Counted from the first letter of the stretch, positions 7,168-14,763 are shown. The stretch is DNA of 47,020 nt from Chthoniobacter flavus (GCA_945860745.1 CAMASH010000022.1:1-47020), one strand, 5' to 3'. The notes: generated by a model from the letters alone, not told the origin. Numbers and translations are program-made.

Positions 7168-7563
7168 ATGGTCGAAACGTCCGGCACAACCAAACATGTC
7201 AAAATGGCAATCGCATCACCAAAAAAGAAAGAAGAGCTGGCACAACAGTTCAAAATTAACCCCGAAGTGAACACCCGACTGGACGCCTTCATGAAGGCGG
7301 AACCCGGCCTGGTCGAATACGTCAAGGAACTCCCCCGCGAGCAATTGGAGCGGAAGTTCCTCCTGCGCAAAATGCAGGACCAGGAGCAGAAGCAGAACTA
7401 CACCGCGAAGGTCAAATCCTGGCTCGAAAAGCCTGAACAGGCCGACTTGGTAAAGAGCATCAAGGCAACCATCAGCCCGAACATGACCGCCGAAAAGCAG
7501 GATCAGGTCATCGTCACCCAGGCAAAAAACTTCATCCGCAACACTGGTATCAAACTCGGCTGA
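7168..7563 (+). CDS. hypothetical helical protein
   Basis: A 131-residue (119 if the ATG at 7204 is used), strongly charged, mainly helical protein: KKKEELAQQFKINPEVNTRL, LPREQLERKFLLRKMQDQEQ, then EQADLVKSIKATISPNMTAE. I did not recognise a family; similar proteins may occur on mobile elements of the same phylum. The ATG at 7168 is preceded by GGGG at -6, the ATG at 7204 by nothing obvious. It stands 44 bases after the previous gene and is followed by a strong hairpin terminator, so it is likely the end of a transcription unit. Confidence 0.5.
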   Translation: MVETSGTTKHVKMAIASPKKKEELAQQFKINPEVNTRLDAFMKAEPGLVEYVKELPREQLERKFLLRKMQDQEQKQNYTAKVKSWLEKPEQADLVKSIKATISPNMTAEKQDQVIVTQAKNFIRNTGIKLG

Positions 7564-7579
7564 TCTCCCTCAAACCCAC

Positions 7580-7625
7580 GCGTTTCGTCCGGTTCGATTC
7601 CGGACGAAACGCAAACTTCAATTTA
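7580..7625 (+). terminator. hairpin terminator with a T-loop-like loop
   Basis: GCGTTTCGTCCGG (7580-7592) and CCGGACGAAACGC (7600-7612) form a perfect 13-bp stem around the 7-base loop TTCGATT, followed by an A/T-rich tail. It closes the operon ending at 7563. The loop has the TTCGANN sequence of tRNA T-loops, which is unusual for a terminator. Confidence 0.75.
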
Positions 7626-7630
7626 TTTTT

Positions 7631-7969
7631 ATGTTCTCAGCCAAAAAACTTCAAGGCGGGCAGGAAATTCTTTCCCTTATGAACTGTCGTCGTCTGCCTG
7701 CACGCCTCAGCACAGGGGAAGCCTCGGCCATACTGGGATTTCAGGAGCATGACATCGCTCCGCTCATTGCGGCCAAAATGCTCAGCCCACTTGGAAAACC
7801 CGCCCCCAATGCCCCGAAATATTTTGCTTCCGTGGACATCCTGTCCGCAGCCCAAGACCGGGAATGGTTGTCTCTGGCTACGCGTGCGCTCGCGAAATAC
7901 TGGCAGGGCAAGAATGCTCGAAAAAAAGCAGACAGCGGCCGCTTGGCTCCGTTTGAAGCTGCTGCCTGA
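7631..7969 (+). CDS. HTH (excisionase/MerR-like) small protein
   Basis: A 112-residue protein. The core 'RLPARLSTGEASAILGFQEHDIAPLIAAKMLSPLG' (residues 21-55) fits a DNA-binding helix-turn-helix of the excisionase/MerR N-terminal type, where 'STGEAS.ILGF' is the first helix and turn. It continues with 'NAPKYFASVDILSAAQDREW' and a helix rich in Lys/Arg. On integrative elements such proteins serve as recombination directionality factors or regulators; that role is inferred from size, fold and position on the island. It is separated from the previous gene by a terminator, so it has its own promoter in 7612-7630 or within the hairpin region. The preceding bases contain no clear ribosome-binding site. 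Confidence 0.6.
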   Translation: MFSAKKLQGGQEILSLMNCRRLPARLSTGEASAILGFQEHDIAPLIAAKMLSPLGKPAPNAPKYFASVDILSAAQDREWLSLATRALAKYWQGKNARKKADSGRLAPFEAAA

Positions 7970-8058
7970 TTTTTCTGAAGCACATCAAAATTGTGCTGGA
8001 TCAAAAGCGGCGGCTTCCCGGCTGACACGGCGATTCGTTTGAGTCCCCCTTTCTCATG

Positions 8059-8385
8059 TCAGGCCACCAAGAGGGCCTCAGGCTTCTCTTTCGCGATGGT
8101 GAGAAGCTTTAGCGCGGCTCCGCTGGGGTTTTTGTAGCCGCTCTCCCACGAAATGTAGGTCTTCATCGGGACATTCAGAATTTCCGCAAAGATGGCCTGA
8201 CTTGCGCCCCATTTTTTACGGATAGCGCGAATTTGGGTCGGTTTCATCGGTTGGAGCGCTTTCCGCTCTCGAGTGCGGAGATCCCCGGATCGGCCTTCGC
8301 GATACAGGCGCACGGTGTCTTGCACGGCTGCGATCAACTCGTCGCCGTTGAATTCAATTTCCACTGGTGCTTTTTTCATAGTCAT
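8059..8385 (-). CDS. HigA-like XRE-family antitoxin
   Basis: A 108-residue protein with an XRE/Cro helix-turn-helix near residues 48-100: MKPTQIRAIRKKWGASQAIF, AEILNVPMKTYISWESGYKN, PSGAALKLLTIAKEKPEALL. The 'S...FA..LNV...T...WE.G...PSG.A..LL' pattern is typical of HigA-2/RelB-type antitoxins. It is the second gene of a toxin-first operon and overlaps the toxin by 4 bases (8382-8385). It probably neutralises the toxin and represses the operon through the palindrome at 8703-8719. The operon is convergent with the HTH gene ending at 7969; the ~90 bases between contain no clear terminator. Confidence 0.8.
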   Translation of the reverse strand: MTMKKAPVEIEFNGDELIAAVQDTVRLYREGRSGDLRTRERKALQPMKPTQIRAIRKKWGASQAIFAEILNVPMKTYISWESGYKNPSGAALKLLTIAKEKPEALLVA

Positions 8386-8702
8386 TTGAGGTAGGCTGCT
8401 TGTGAACGGAGGGCCGCTTTCTGGTCAGCGGTCAAATCACTCTGGCGGCTCTTCGTGTAAAGGAAGAACAGAAAGATCGCGGCCCTGTCCATCAAATGGA
8501 AGTATACGACCCGCGCTCCACTGCTTTTTCCTCTGCCTGGCATTTTCATGCGAATTTTTCGAAAGCCTCCTGTTCCCTGAATCAAGTCGCCTCGTTCGGG
8601 ATTGGCCAGAAGCTCGTTTTCCAGTTCCCGTAAGGATTCCTCCGCATCCAGTCTGGTGATTTGTTCCGTGAATTTTGACGACTCAATAAAGAGGATATTC
8701 AT
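8382..8702 (-). CDS. HigB/RelE-type toxin
   Basis: A 106-residue protein with the RelE/HigB layout: N-terminal helices (LDAEESLRELENELLANPERGDLI), the central 'GTGGFRKIRMKMPGRGKSSGARVVYFHLMDR' sheet with its basic residues, and 'IFLFFLYTKSRQSDLTADQKAAL' near the end. These are ribosome-dependent mRNA interferases; the conserved K/R and Y/K residues are in place, so it is probably active. The toxin comes before the antitoxin, as in higBA. The ATG at 8702 follows the palindromic operator with no spacer and no Shine-Dalgarno sequence, which suggests a leaderless or very short 5' end. It sits between the integrase and the antitoxin and would stabilise the island. Confidence 0.8.
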   Translation of the reverse strand: MNILFIESSKFTEQITRLDAEESLRELENELLANPERGDLIQGTGGFRKIRMKMPGRGKSSGARVVYFHLMDRAAIFLFFLYTKSRQSDLTADQKAALRSQAAYLK

Positions 8703-8719
8703 ATACTACTTAGTGGTAT
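8703..8719. promoter_or_regulatory. palindromic operator of the HigBA-like operon
   Basis: ATACTACTTAGTGGTAT is a 17-bp palindrome around a central T with one mismatch pair. It touches the toxin start codon at 8702 and lies 17 bases beyond the end of the integrase gene. HigA-type antitoxins bind such palindromes over their promoter, so autoregulation is likely. Confidence 0.6.
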
Positions 8720-8736
8720 GACTGGCAAGTGGAAAT

Positions 8737-9810
8737 TTACGAAACTGCAGCTTGTGCGCGGTGTTGGGGTTCGAGCGAAACACGCGGCATGGTGATGATG
8801 TTGTGCTGAGCGCGGGACTCGTATTCATCGAGCGGAGGCACCACGACCTGAGCGCCCTTGGCGTAGGCTTCGTGCACAGCTCGGCTGCTGTGGCCAAGGG
8901 CATCTTGCGCGAACCGTTGAGGGTATCCGCACACCTTTGCCCGCTGAGCCCATGAATGGCGGTAGCTGTGCAGGCTCACCCCGGATACCCCAGCGATGCG
9001 ACAGCGGCGGCGGAACTCCGTGGCGCGGGCATTCGCGCCAGCCATCTTGATCGTGGGAAAAAGTGGCCCGAATCGGGGCCGCGTTTCTAGAATTTCCCGC
9101 AGACGCTTGCCGATGCTCAGGCGGGCGGGCTCGCTGTCCTCTCCGAGTTTCTTGCGCCGGTATACGAGTTGTCCGTTTTGCCAGTCGATCTTGTCGGCAT
9201 CCAACTCCGCCGCGTCCGATTGGGCCGCTCCAGTTTCGTAAAGAAATTCGTAATACGACCGCTTTTCCGGGTTCTTCTCGCTGGCGATAATCCGGGCGTG
9301 TTCCTCCAGTGTGATCGCCCTCTTGCTCTTGCCCCGAACCTTCGGCCATGCACGCTTCACCAGAATCGGCCAAGCCAGCCAGCCAATATCGAGCGCGAGG
9401 TTGTGTAGACGCCGCAAATAGTGGGCGAAGGAATTCCCGTTTCTGTGCAGGAGGGTCAGCAGTTCTTCCGCCGTGGTTTGCACGAGCGGACGTGAGCGGA
9501 GGGGATCAAACGACTTGGCGTCCATCGCTCGCTGGCAGCGAGCGCGGGATGATTCGATGCCGTGCGTGCACATTTCGGCCATGACCTCGGCCCAAGTGCG
9601 CGCGCTTATACGAGGGTCATGCGCCGTCAGGTAAGTGCGGGCAATGGCGAGGTTGAGAGTTGGCTGACGGTAGGACTCGTTTTTGCTGTGCAGCAGTTTT
9701 TCCGCCACTTCGCGGTCGCGCGTTTTCAGGCTTCCTTGCTTGGAAGACTGCTGATCCTGCCAATAGAAAACCCCGTTGGCGCGCTGGTAGATTCTGAACT
9801 TGTTGAGCAT
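8737..9810 (-). CDS. tyrosine recombinase/integrase of the island
   Basis: A 357-residue tyrosine recombinase next to attR. Visible catalytic elements: box II 'LHSYRHSWAQR' (HxxR, residues ~283-293), 'LGHSSRAVHEAYAK' with the second His and the Tyr nucleophile. The SAM-like core-binding domain occupies about residues 70-160 and a Lys in the beta-hairpin 'LVYRRKKLGED' is present. The first catalytic arginine, normally in 'TGLRxSE', is replaced: the segment reads ETGAAQSDAAELDADKIDW. I recall the same 'TGAAQSD' pattern in other integrases of this phylum, so the change may be a family trait. GGAG stands 8 bases before the ATG at 9810. The enzyme would integrate the element into the 3' end of tRNA-Asn. 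Confidence 0.85.
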   Translation of the reverse strand: MLNKFRIYQRANGVFYWQDQQSSKQGSLKTRDREVAEKLLHSKNESYRQPTLNLAIARTYLTAHDPRISARTWAEVMAEMCTHGIESSRARCQRAMDAKSFDPLRSRPLVQTTAEELLTLLHRNGNSFAHYLRRLHNLALDIGWLAWPILVKRAWPKVRGKSKRAITLEEHARIIASEKNPEKRSYYEFLYETGAAQSDAAELDADKIDWQNGQLVYRRKKLGEDSEPARLSIGKRLREILETRPRFGPLFPTIKMAGANARATEFRRRCRIAGVSGVSLHSYRHSWAQRAKVCGYPQRFAQDALGHSSRAVHEAYAKGAQVVVPPLDEYESRAQHNIITMPRVSLEPQHRAQAAVS

Positions 9811-9917
9811 GTTTTTTCTCCGGTTGTAGGAGATAACACGCCCTCATCTTTTCCGTTACCGAGCAGAGACCGAGTTCGCACAGAGTTGGAACGAATTTTG
9901 CAATTCCAAAATGGCTT

Positions 9918-9941
9918 GCTGGCACTTTTGCTGGCAATCGG
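9918..9941 (+). repeat. right pair of 12-bp repeats, candidate integrase arm sites
   Basis: GCTGGCACTTTT (9918-9929) and GCTGGCAATCGG (9930-9941): a tandem pair with the same 12-base period and the same core GCTGGCA as the left pair at 2196-2219, in the same orientation on the plus strand. It lies between the integrase start and attR. Probable arm-type sites for the integrase. Confidence 0.55.
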
Positions 9942-9994
9942 CCGTTTTCTGCCTTTTGAAGTCAATTAAATCGCTGCGAAACAACGATTTATAA

Positions 9995-10015
9995 AATGGC
10001 TCCTGAGGTAGGACT
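9995..10015 (-). repeat. attR: repeat within the tRNA-Asn 3' end
   Basis: 21 bases identical to 2064-2084. It covers the 3' 19 nt of tRNA-Asn including CCA plus two following bases. Integration therefore rebuilt a complete tRNA on the right side. Confidence 0.85.
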
Positions 10016-10071
10016 TGAACCTACGACCAATCGGTTAACAGCCGACCGCTCTACCACTGAGCTACTCAGGA
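9997..10071 (-). tRNA. tRNA-Asn (anticodon GTT)
   Basis: 75 nt including an encoded CCA. Acceptor strands TCCTGAG and CTCAGGA pair perfectly, the discriminator is G, the D-loop region reads AGCTCAGTGGTAGAGC, the anticodon loop CTGTTAA within GTCGGCTGTTAACCGAT gives anticodon GTT, and the T-loop is TTCAAGT in a GTAGG/CCTAC stem. It is intact and is the attachment site of the island. The gene is transcribed toward the integrase. Confidence 0.95.
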
Positions 10072-10092
10072 ATTTTTCTGTCGTTCATTTTC

Positions 10093-10143
10093 ACCCATCG
10101 GTTAATCCCGGCGGGCCAAGACTCTACTAAGCTACTCAGGAAT
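10093..10143 (-). pseudogene. decayed 5' half of a second tRNA-Asn
   Basis: The plus strand GCTACTCAGGAAT at 10131-10143 is identical to the 5' end region of the real tRNA at 10061-10073, and ACCCATCGGTTAA (10093-10105) matches its anticodon region at 12 of 13 bases. The part between is degenerate and the T-arm and 3' acceptor strand are missing. It lies 70 bases upstream of the intact tRNA on the same strand, so it is the relic of a tandem duplication or of an older integration event. The rest of 10072-10297 shows nothing else. Confidence 0.65.
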
Positions 10144-10297
10144 CGCCCGTGAGGAAGATAAAAGAAAGCGGGAAATGCCCGTGGTGTCAAGGTGAGGAGG
10201 CGGATTTTCATTCAGCGGGCCGGGATTCCTCCTGTGAAATTCCCGGCACAAAAACCGGAGTGACATCCGGCGGATTTTCTGCGACTGCGGAAGTGCT

Positions 10298-12940
10298 ATG
10301 CCTAACAATGCCGAAGCCGAGCGCAGACTTGCCCGTGATCAGGGACGGGAACCCTGGAATCTCTGGGGGCCCTATCTGAGCGAGCGCCAGTGGGGGACGG
10401 TGCGCGAGGACTACTCGGCCGATGGCGACGCGTGGAGCTATTTTACCCACGATCAGGCGAGGTCGCGCACCTATCGCTGGGGCGAGGACGGGTTGCTGGG
10501 TCTTACCGACAGCGATTGCCGGCTATGCTTTTCCATCGCGTTGTGGAATGGCAAGGACCCGATTCTCAAGGAAAGGCCCTTCGGGCTTTCCAATCCCCAG
10601 GGCAATCACGGCGAGGACATCAAGGACTACTTTTACCACCTCGACAACACGCCGACCCACAGTTTCATGCGGGGGCTCTACAAATATCCGCAGGCTGAAT
10701 TTCCCTACGCGCATTTGATCGAGGAGAACGGGCGGCGTTCGCGGCTGGAGCCGGAGTATGAGTTGGTCGATACAGGAATTTTCAACGAAGGCCGCTACTT
10801 CGATGTCTTCATCGAATATGCCAAAGCTGCGACCAACGACATCTGCATCAAGATTTCCGCAGTCAATCGCGGACCGGAGGCTGCGCCGCTGACGCTCCTG
10901 CCCACCCTGTGGTTCCGCAACACCTGGTCCTGGGGACAGGAGGGGATCACCAAACCGGAGATGCATCTGGCGGCGGAGGGCGCGATCAAAGCGGCGCCGT
11001 GGGGATTGCCGGTTTATCACTATTATTGCGAAGGCGCGGAGGAATTTCTCTTCACCGAAAACGAAACGAACAATCAGCGGCTGTTCGGCGCGGCCAACAC
11101 GGCGGCCCACGTGAAGGACGCCTTCCATGACTATATCGTGAAGGGCGTGAAGGAAGCGGTAAATCCCGCCCACACCGGAACGAAGGCCGCGGCAGTTTAT
11201 CACCGGTCGGTCGCGCCCGGCGAAACCTCGGTTGTGCGGCTGCGATTGACGGAAAACCCGCAGTCCGACCCGTTCGGTGCGCCCTTCGACGACGTCTTTC
11301 ATGAGCGAGGCAAGGAGGCCGATGAGTTTTATGACGCCATCACGCCGGGACTGCCGGAAGAACCCGCCATGATCCAGCGGCGCGCCCTGGCCGGGCTGCT
11401 GTGGGGGAAGAAGTTTTACTATTATCCGGTCATGCAGTGGCTCATGGGCGACCCGACCATGCCGCCGCCGCCCAAGGAACGCTGGCATGGACGGAACCTT
11501 TTTTGGAAGGACATGCATGCGCACGACATCATTTCCATGCCGGACTGTTGGGAGTATCCGTACTTTTGCGCCTGGGATCTGATGTTTCATTCGGTGGCTT
11601 TTGCCGTGCCCGATCCCGCCACGGCGAAACATCAGAACATGCTCCTGCGCGGGGAACGCTACACCTCACCCAGCGCACAAATGCCGGCGTATGAGTGGGC
11701 GCTTTCCGACGCCAATCCCCCCATCGGCGGCTGGGCGGCGTGGCGGATCTATTCCATCGAGCGCGGCATGACCGGAACGGGTGACCGCGAATTCCTGAAG
11801 AAATCCTTCAATAAACTCCTGATGGGTTACGCCTGGTGGGCCAACCGGGTGGATCAAACGGGCGACAATGTCTTTGAGGGCGGCTTCCTCGGCCTCGACA
11901 ACATTGGCGTGTTCGACCGCCGCTATCCCCTCCCCGATGGCAGCACGATTGAGCAAAGCGACGGCACCGCCTGGATGGCCATGTATTCGCTGAACATGCT
12001 CAACATCGCCATCGAATTGGCGCATGAAGACCCCGCCTACGAGGACATCGCGGACAAGTTTCTCAACGACTTCATCTATCTGGCCGCCGCCATCAACGCG
12101 CGCGGGACAGATGGCTACACGCTGTGGGACGATGAGGATGGCTTTTACTACGATGTGCTGAAGCGCACAGACGGCACATCCGATTATCTCAAGACCCGCT
12201 CCCTGGTCGGGCTCACGCCGTTATTTGCGGTGGAAAGCTTCGACGACGAGGCCGTCCAACGATTCCCGCTCCTGCGCAAGCGCGTGCAGTGGTTCAAGGA
12301 TCACCGGCCTCACCTGCTCGATCAATTGCACCACATCGGAGTGGAAAACAGCGGCAAGCGGCTCATTTCGCTGGTTTCCCCAGAAAGACTGCGCCGTCTT
12401 TGCGAACGGCTCTTCGATGAAAAGGAATTCCTCTCCCCCCACGGCATCCGCGCGCTCTCGCGGTGCTATCTTGATCACCCCTACACCTTCACCGAGGGAA
12501 CGCAGACCGAGACGCTGAACTACAGTCCGGCTGACAGTCCCGTCGCCATGTTCGGCGGCAACTCCAACTGGCGCGGTCCCGTCTGGCTGCCGATGAATTA
12601 TCTGCTCATCGAGGCCCTGCAAAAGTTCGCCTTTTATCTCGGCGACACCTTCAAAATCGAGTTCCCCACCGGCAGTGGAAAGGAGATGACCCTCTGGGAT
12701 ATCACGCTCGAATTGGAAAAGCGTTTGGTCTCCATTTTCCTGCGCGACGAACAAGGCAACCGCCCCTTCAACGGCGGGGTCGAGCTTTTCCAAAAAGACC
12801 CCCATTGGCGCGACCTGATTCTTTTCAACGAATACTTCAACGGCGACAACGGCGCGGGCGTGGGGGCCAGCCACCAGACCGGCTGGACCGCGCTCGTGGC
12901 CAAAATGATCCGCCAGCTTCACACTTTCGAACGCGATTGA
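10298..12940 (+). CDS. GH63-family glucosidase (mannosylglycerate-hydrolase-like)
   Basis: An 880-residue cytoplasmic enzyme (no signal peptide) of the GH63 type, the clan of processing alpha-glucosidases; bacterial members act on small alpha-glucosides such as glucosyl- or mannosyl-glycerate. The N-terminus 'GPYLSERQWGTVREDYSADGDAWSYF' with 'SRTYRWGEDGL' and 'GNHGEDIKDYFYHLDNTPTHS' is the signature of the bacterial subgroup. The (alpha/alpha)6 barrel starts near 390 with 'DCWEYPYFCAWDLMFHSVAFA'; 'WAWRIYSIERGMTGTGD', 'FLGLDNIGVFDR', 'DGTAWMAMYSLNML' and, near the C-terminus, 'GGNSNWRGPVWLPMNYLLIEAL' and 'HQTGWTALVAKM' follow. The length matches the subgroup. GGAAG precedes the ATG by about 4 bases. 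An SDR gene follows after 81 bases and may be cotranscribed. Confidence 0.85.
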   Translation: MPNNAEAERRLARDQGREPWNLWGPYLSERQWGTVREDYSADGDAWSYFTHDQARSRTYRWGEDGLLGLTDSDCRLCFSIALWNGKDPILKERPFGLSNPQGNHGEDIKDYFYHLDNTPTHSFMRGLYKYPQAEFPYAHLIEENGRRSRLEPEYELVDTGIFNEGRYFDVFIEYAKAATNDICIKISAVNRGPEAAPLTLLPTLWFRNTWSWGQEGITKPEMHLAAEGAIKAAPWGLPVYHYYCEGAEEFLFTENETNNQRLFGAANTAAHVKDAFHDYIVKGVKEAVNPAHTGTKAAAVYHRSVAPGETSVVRLRLTENPQSDPFGAPFDDVFHERGKEADEFYDAITPGLPEEPAMIQRRALAGLLWGKKFYYYPVMQWLMGDPTMPPPPKERWHGRNLFWKDMHAHDIISMPDCWEYPYFCAWDLMFHSVAFAVPDPATAKHQNMLLRGERYTSPSAQMPAYEWALSDANPPIGGWAAWRIYSIERGMTGTGDREFLKKSFNKLLMGYAWWANRVDQTGDNVFEGGFLGLDNIGVFDRRYPLPDGSTIEQSDGTAWMAMYSLNMLNIAIELAHEDPAYEDIADKFLNDFIYLAAAINARGTDGYTLWDDEDGFYYDVLKRTDGTSDYLKTRSLVGLTPLFAVESFDDEAVQRFPLLRKRVQWFKDHRPHLLDQLHHIGVENSGKRLISLVSPERLRRLCERLFDEKEFLSPHGIRALSRCYLDHPYTFTEGTQTETLNYSPADSPVAMFGGNSNWRGPVWLPMNYLLIEALQKFAFYLGDTFKIEFPTGSGKEMTLWDITLELEKRLVSIFLRDEQGNRPFNGGVELFQKDPHWRDLILFNEYFNGDNGAGVGASHQTGWTALVAKMIRQLHTFERD

Positions 12941-13021
12941 TTCGGACGGATGCGGGCCCTCGCATCCCAAACAGAAGAACGGGTTGCAAGGGTCTGCAAT
13001 CCTCCAAAAAACAAAAAAACC

Positions 13022-13789
13022 ATGAAACTCGCAGGCAAAGTCGCACTCATCACCGGAAGCGCCCAGGGCATCGGACAGGCCATCGCTCTCCGGCTCGCCC
13101 AGGACGGCGCGGACATTCTCATTGACGACCGCCCCGGAAATACGGGCGCGGAGGAAACCCGAAAGGAAATCGAAGCCCTCGGACGCAAAGCTGTCGTTCT
13201 CGGCGGTGACCTGGCCAACACGGCGGATGACCGCCGCCTCATCGCCCAGGGCCTGGCTGGCCTGGGAAAGATCGACATCCTGGTGAACAACGCCGGCGTC
13301 GAGAAGCACGCCGATTTCTGGGACGTAACCGAGAAGGATTTCGACTTCGTCCTCGACATCAACCTGCGCGGGACCTTTTTCCTGACCCAGGATTTCGTCA
13401 ATCATTTGCGCGAAACGAAACGTCCGGGCAAAATCATCAACGTGAGTTCCGTCCACGAGGAACTCCCCTTCCCTCACTTCTCGACCTACTGCGCGAGCAA
13501 GGGTGCGTTGAAAATGCTTTGCCGCGATCTGGCCATCGAACTGGCTCCGCTGGGTATCACCATCAACAACATCGCGCCGGGAGCGATTCAGACCCCGATC
13601 AACACCAAACTTCTCAATTCCCCCGATCTCCTCAAGGCGTTGCTGGGTAATATTCCCCTCAACCGCCTCGGCACCGGAGCCGACGTGGCTGGAGTGGCAT
13701 CCTTCCTCGCCTCCAGCGACTCCGACTACATCACCGGAACGACGCTCTTTGTGGATGGCGGGCTCTTGTGGAATTACTCCGAGCAATAG
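13022..13789 (+). CDS. SDR dehydrogenase (glucose-1-dehydrogenase-like)
   Basis: A 255-residue classical short-chain dehydrogenase. The Rossmann glycine motif is TGSAQGIG (residues 11-18), NNAG is at about 89-92, the catalytic Ser lies in INVSS, and the YxxxK motif is YCASK. The C-terminus 'DYITGTTLFVDGGLLWNY' is typical. The frame extends 24 codons upstream to 12950 without similarity, so the ATG at 13022, where the conserved KLAGKVALITG begins, is chosen. Family members oxidise sugars or reduce keto groups with NAD(P). The partner GH63 gene suggests a sugar substrate. It converges with the operon that ends at 13814, leaving only 24 bases between stops. Confidence 0.85.
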   Translation: MKLAGKVALITGSAQGIGQAIALRLAQDGADILIDDRPGNTGAEETRKEIEALGRKAVVLGGDLANTADDRRLIAQGLAGLGKIDILVNNAGVEKHADFWDVTEKDFDFVLDINLRGTFFLTQDFVNHLRETKRPGKIINVSSVHEELPFPHFSTYCASKGALKMLCRDLAIELAPLGITINNIAPGAIQTPINTKLLNSPDLLKALLGNIPLNRLGTGADVAGVASFLASSDSDYITGTTLFVDGGLLWNYSEQ

Positions 13790-13813
13790 AGGCCGCGAAT
13801 TCCCCGCGCGGGC

Positions 13814-14749
13814 TCAGTGCATCTCCACCGCGACCGAGCCGATGCCGGAACGCAGATAGCTGAACTGCACGTTCGGGTGGCCAGCCAGCAGGGACATTGG
13901 AACGGAGGCATCAACGAGTCCCTTGGAAATCATCAACGCGCTCAGCCGGATGCCGAACGGATTGTCGTGATGACCCGGGTGCCAGATGCTGACTTTGTCG
14001 GCCTTCCAGGTTTCGGTGGGTCCGACTGTGCAGGCGTGGGTGGGAACGAGGCTGACATTTCCGCCGCCTGAGGTGCGGGCATTCTGCACAATCGTAACCG
14101 GGTGCAGCTTCACGATACGGGTGCCGAGTTTGCGGTATTCTGCCGGCGAAGGCGGAGCATCCTGATAGGCCCCCGTGCGCGGCAGAGGATCATTGAACGC
14201 CCAGTGTTTGATCTCGCCTTGACCGCCCTGCATGACCACACAACGCACCGAGTCATAGCTGGCGCTGTAGGCCTCGAGATCTCCGGAGGGAAAATGTTTG
14301 TTGGCCTCGGGCAGCGCGAATTCCGGCCGGATGCGGTCAAAGCACAATTCATTGTCACATCTGGCAAACGACAACGGATGCGTGACATCCACCGGTTTCC
14401 CATCCACCAGCCACTCGTCCATACCCCAGAAATGAGCCTCGTGTTTCTTGAGATCCAGTCCGAGGGCGTTAACCATCAGCGCGACGATGGGAAGTTGCTC
14501 GGTCGGTCCGATGGGACCGCAAATTCCGGCGGGATTGTCGGGGGTGGATTGACGCCAGGCGTCAATGTATTCGAGCGCCTGGGCCGAATAGAACTCCTGG
14601 ACGGTGTCGTAGACCTTCACCGCAAAGCCCGGACGGCTGAGTTGCTCAAGGTCTGTGGCAGTAAGGCGCGCGGCGTCGTTGAGAATTTCGGAATCGAGCG
14701 TGGTGTAATCCCACCAGCCTTCGGCGAGTTTGCTGATTGGTCGTGCCAT
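13814..14749 (-). CDS. glucosamine-6-phosphate isomerase-like protein (NagB/6PGL fold)
   Basis: A 311-residue protein similar to bacterial proteins annotated as glucosamine-6-phosphate isomerase but larger than NagB (~265). Diagnostic stretches are '[23 protein letters not shown]' (N-terminus), '[16 protein letters not shown]' around residue 75, '[12 protein letters not shown]' (the NagB-type DE pair) and '[17 protein letters not shown]' (compare GIGxDGHIAFNEP in NagB), then '[11 protein letters not shown]' and '[18 protein letters not shown]'. It would isomerise/deaminate an amino-sugar phosphate, though the replaced G-x-DGH motif suggests a different substrate. It is the last gene of the long minus-strand operon, 14 bases after the deacetylase gene, which fits deacetylation then deamination of an N-acetylated sugar. 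Confidence 0.7.
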   Translation of the reverse strand: MARPISKLAEGWWDYTTLDSEILNDAARLTATDLEQLSRPGFAVKVYDTVQEFYSAQALEYIDAWRQSTPDNPAGICGPIGPTEQLPIVALMVNALGLDLKKHEAHFWGMDEWLVDGKPVDVTHPLSFARCDNELCFDRIRPEFALPEANKHFPSGDLEAYSASYDSVRCVVMQGGQGEIKHWAFNDPLPRTGAYQDAPPSPAEYRKLGTRIVKLHPVTIVQNARTSGGGNVSLVPTHACTVGPTETWKADKVSIWHPGHHDNPFGIRLSALMISKGLVDASVPMSLLAGHPNVQFSYLRSGIGSVAVEMH

Positions 14750-14763
14750 GGTTTGTTATGTGG

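Larger units (their letters stand above)
2064..10015. mobile_element. integrated island at tRNA-Asn (7.9 kb)
   Basis: An integrative element bounded by identical 21-bp direct repeats at 2064-2084 and 9995-10015. The right copy is part of the intact minus-strand tRNA-Asn, the left copy is a detached tRNA 3' end. The integrase gene sits next to the intact tRNA, the usual arrangement for tyrosine-recombinase elements. A circle formed by recombination between the repeats would be 7,931 bp. Cargo in order: AbiE-like toxin-antitoxin pair, CBASS remnant fused to other genes, VirB10/TrbI-like gene, lipoprotein gene, three small hypotheticals, HigBA-like pair, integrase. No relaxase, coupling protein or VirB4 ATPase is present, so transfer would need helper functions. 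Confidence 0.85.

Noticed and set aside
9996-10030. Plus-strand frame beginning MAPEVGLEPTT across the tRNA
   Set aside because: This is the well-known false translation of the reverse complement of a tRNA; the sequence is the tRNA-Asn 3' half.
12221-13786. 521-residue minus-strand frame over the GH63 and SDR genes
   Set aside because: It is antisense to two well-supported genes; long antisense frames are expected in GC-rich DNA.
13790-13813. GC-rich palindrome-like stretch between two convergent genes
   Set aside because: Only 24 bases, no clear stem with T-run; not enough to call a terminator.
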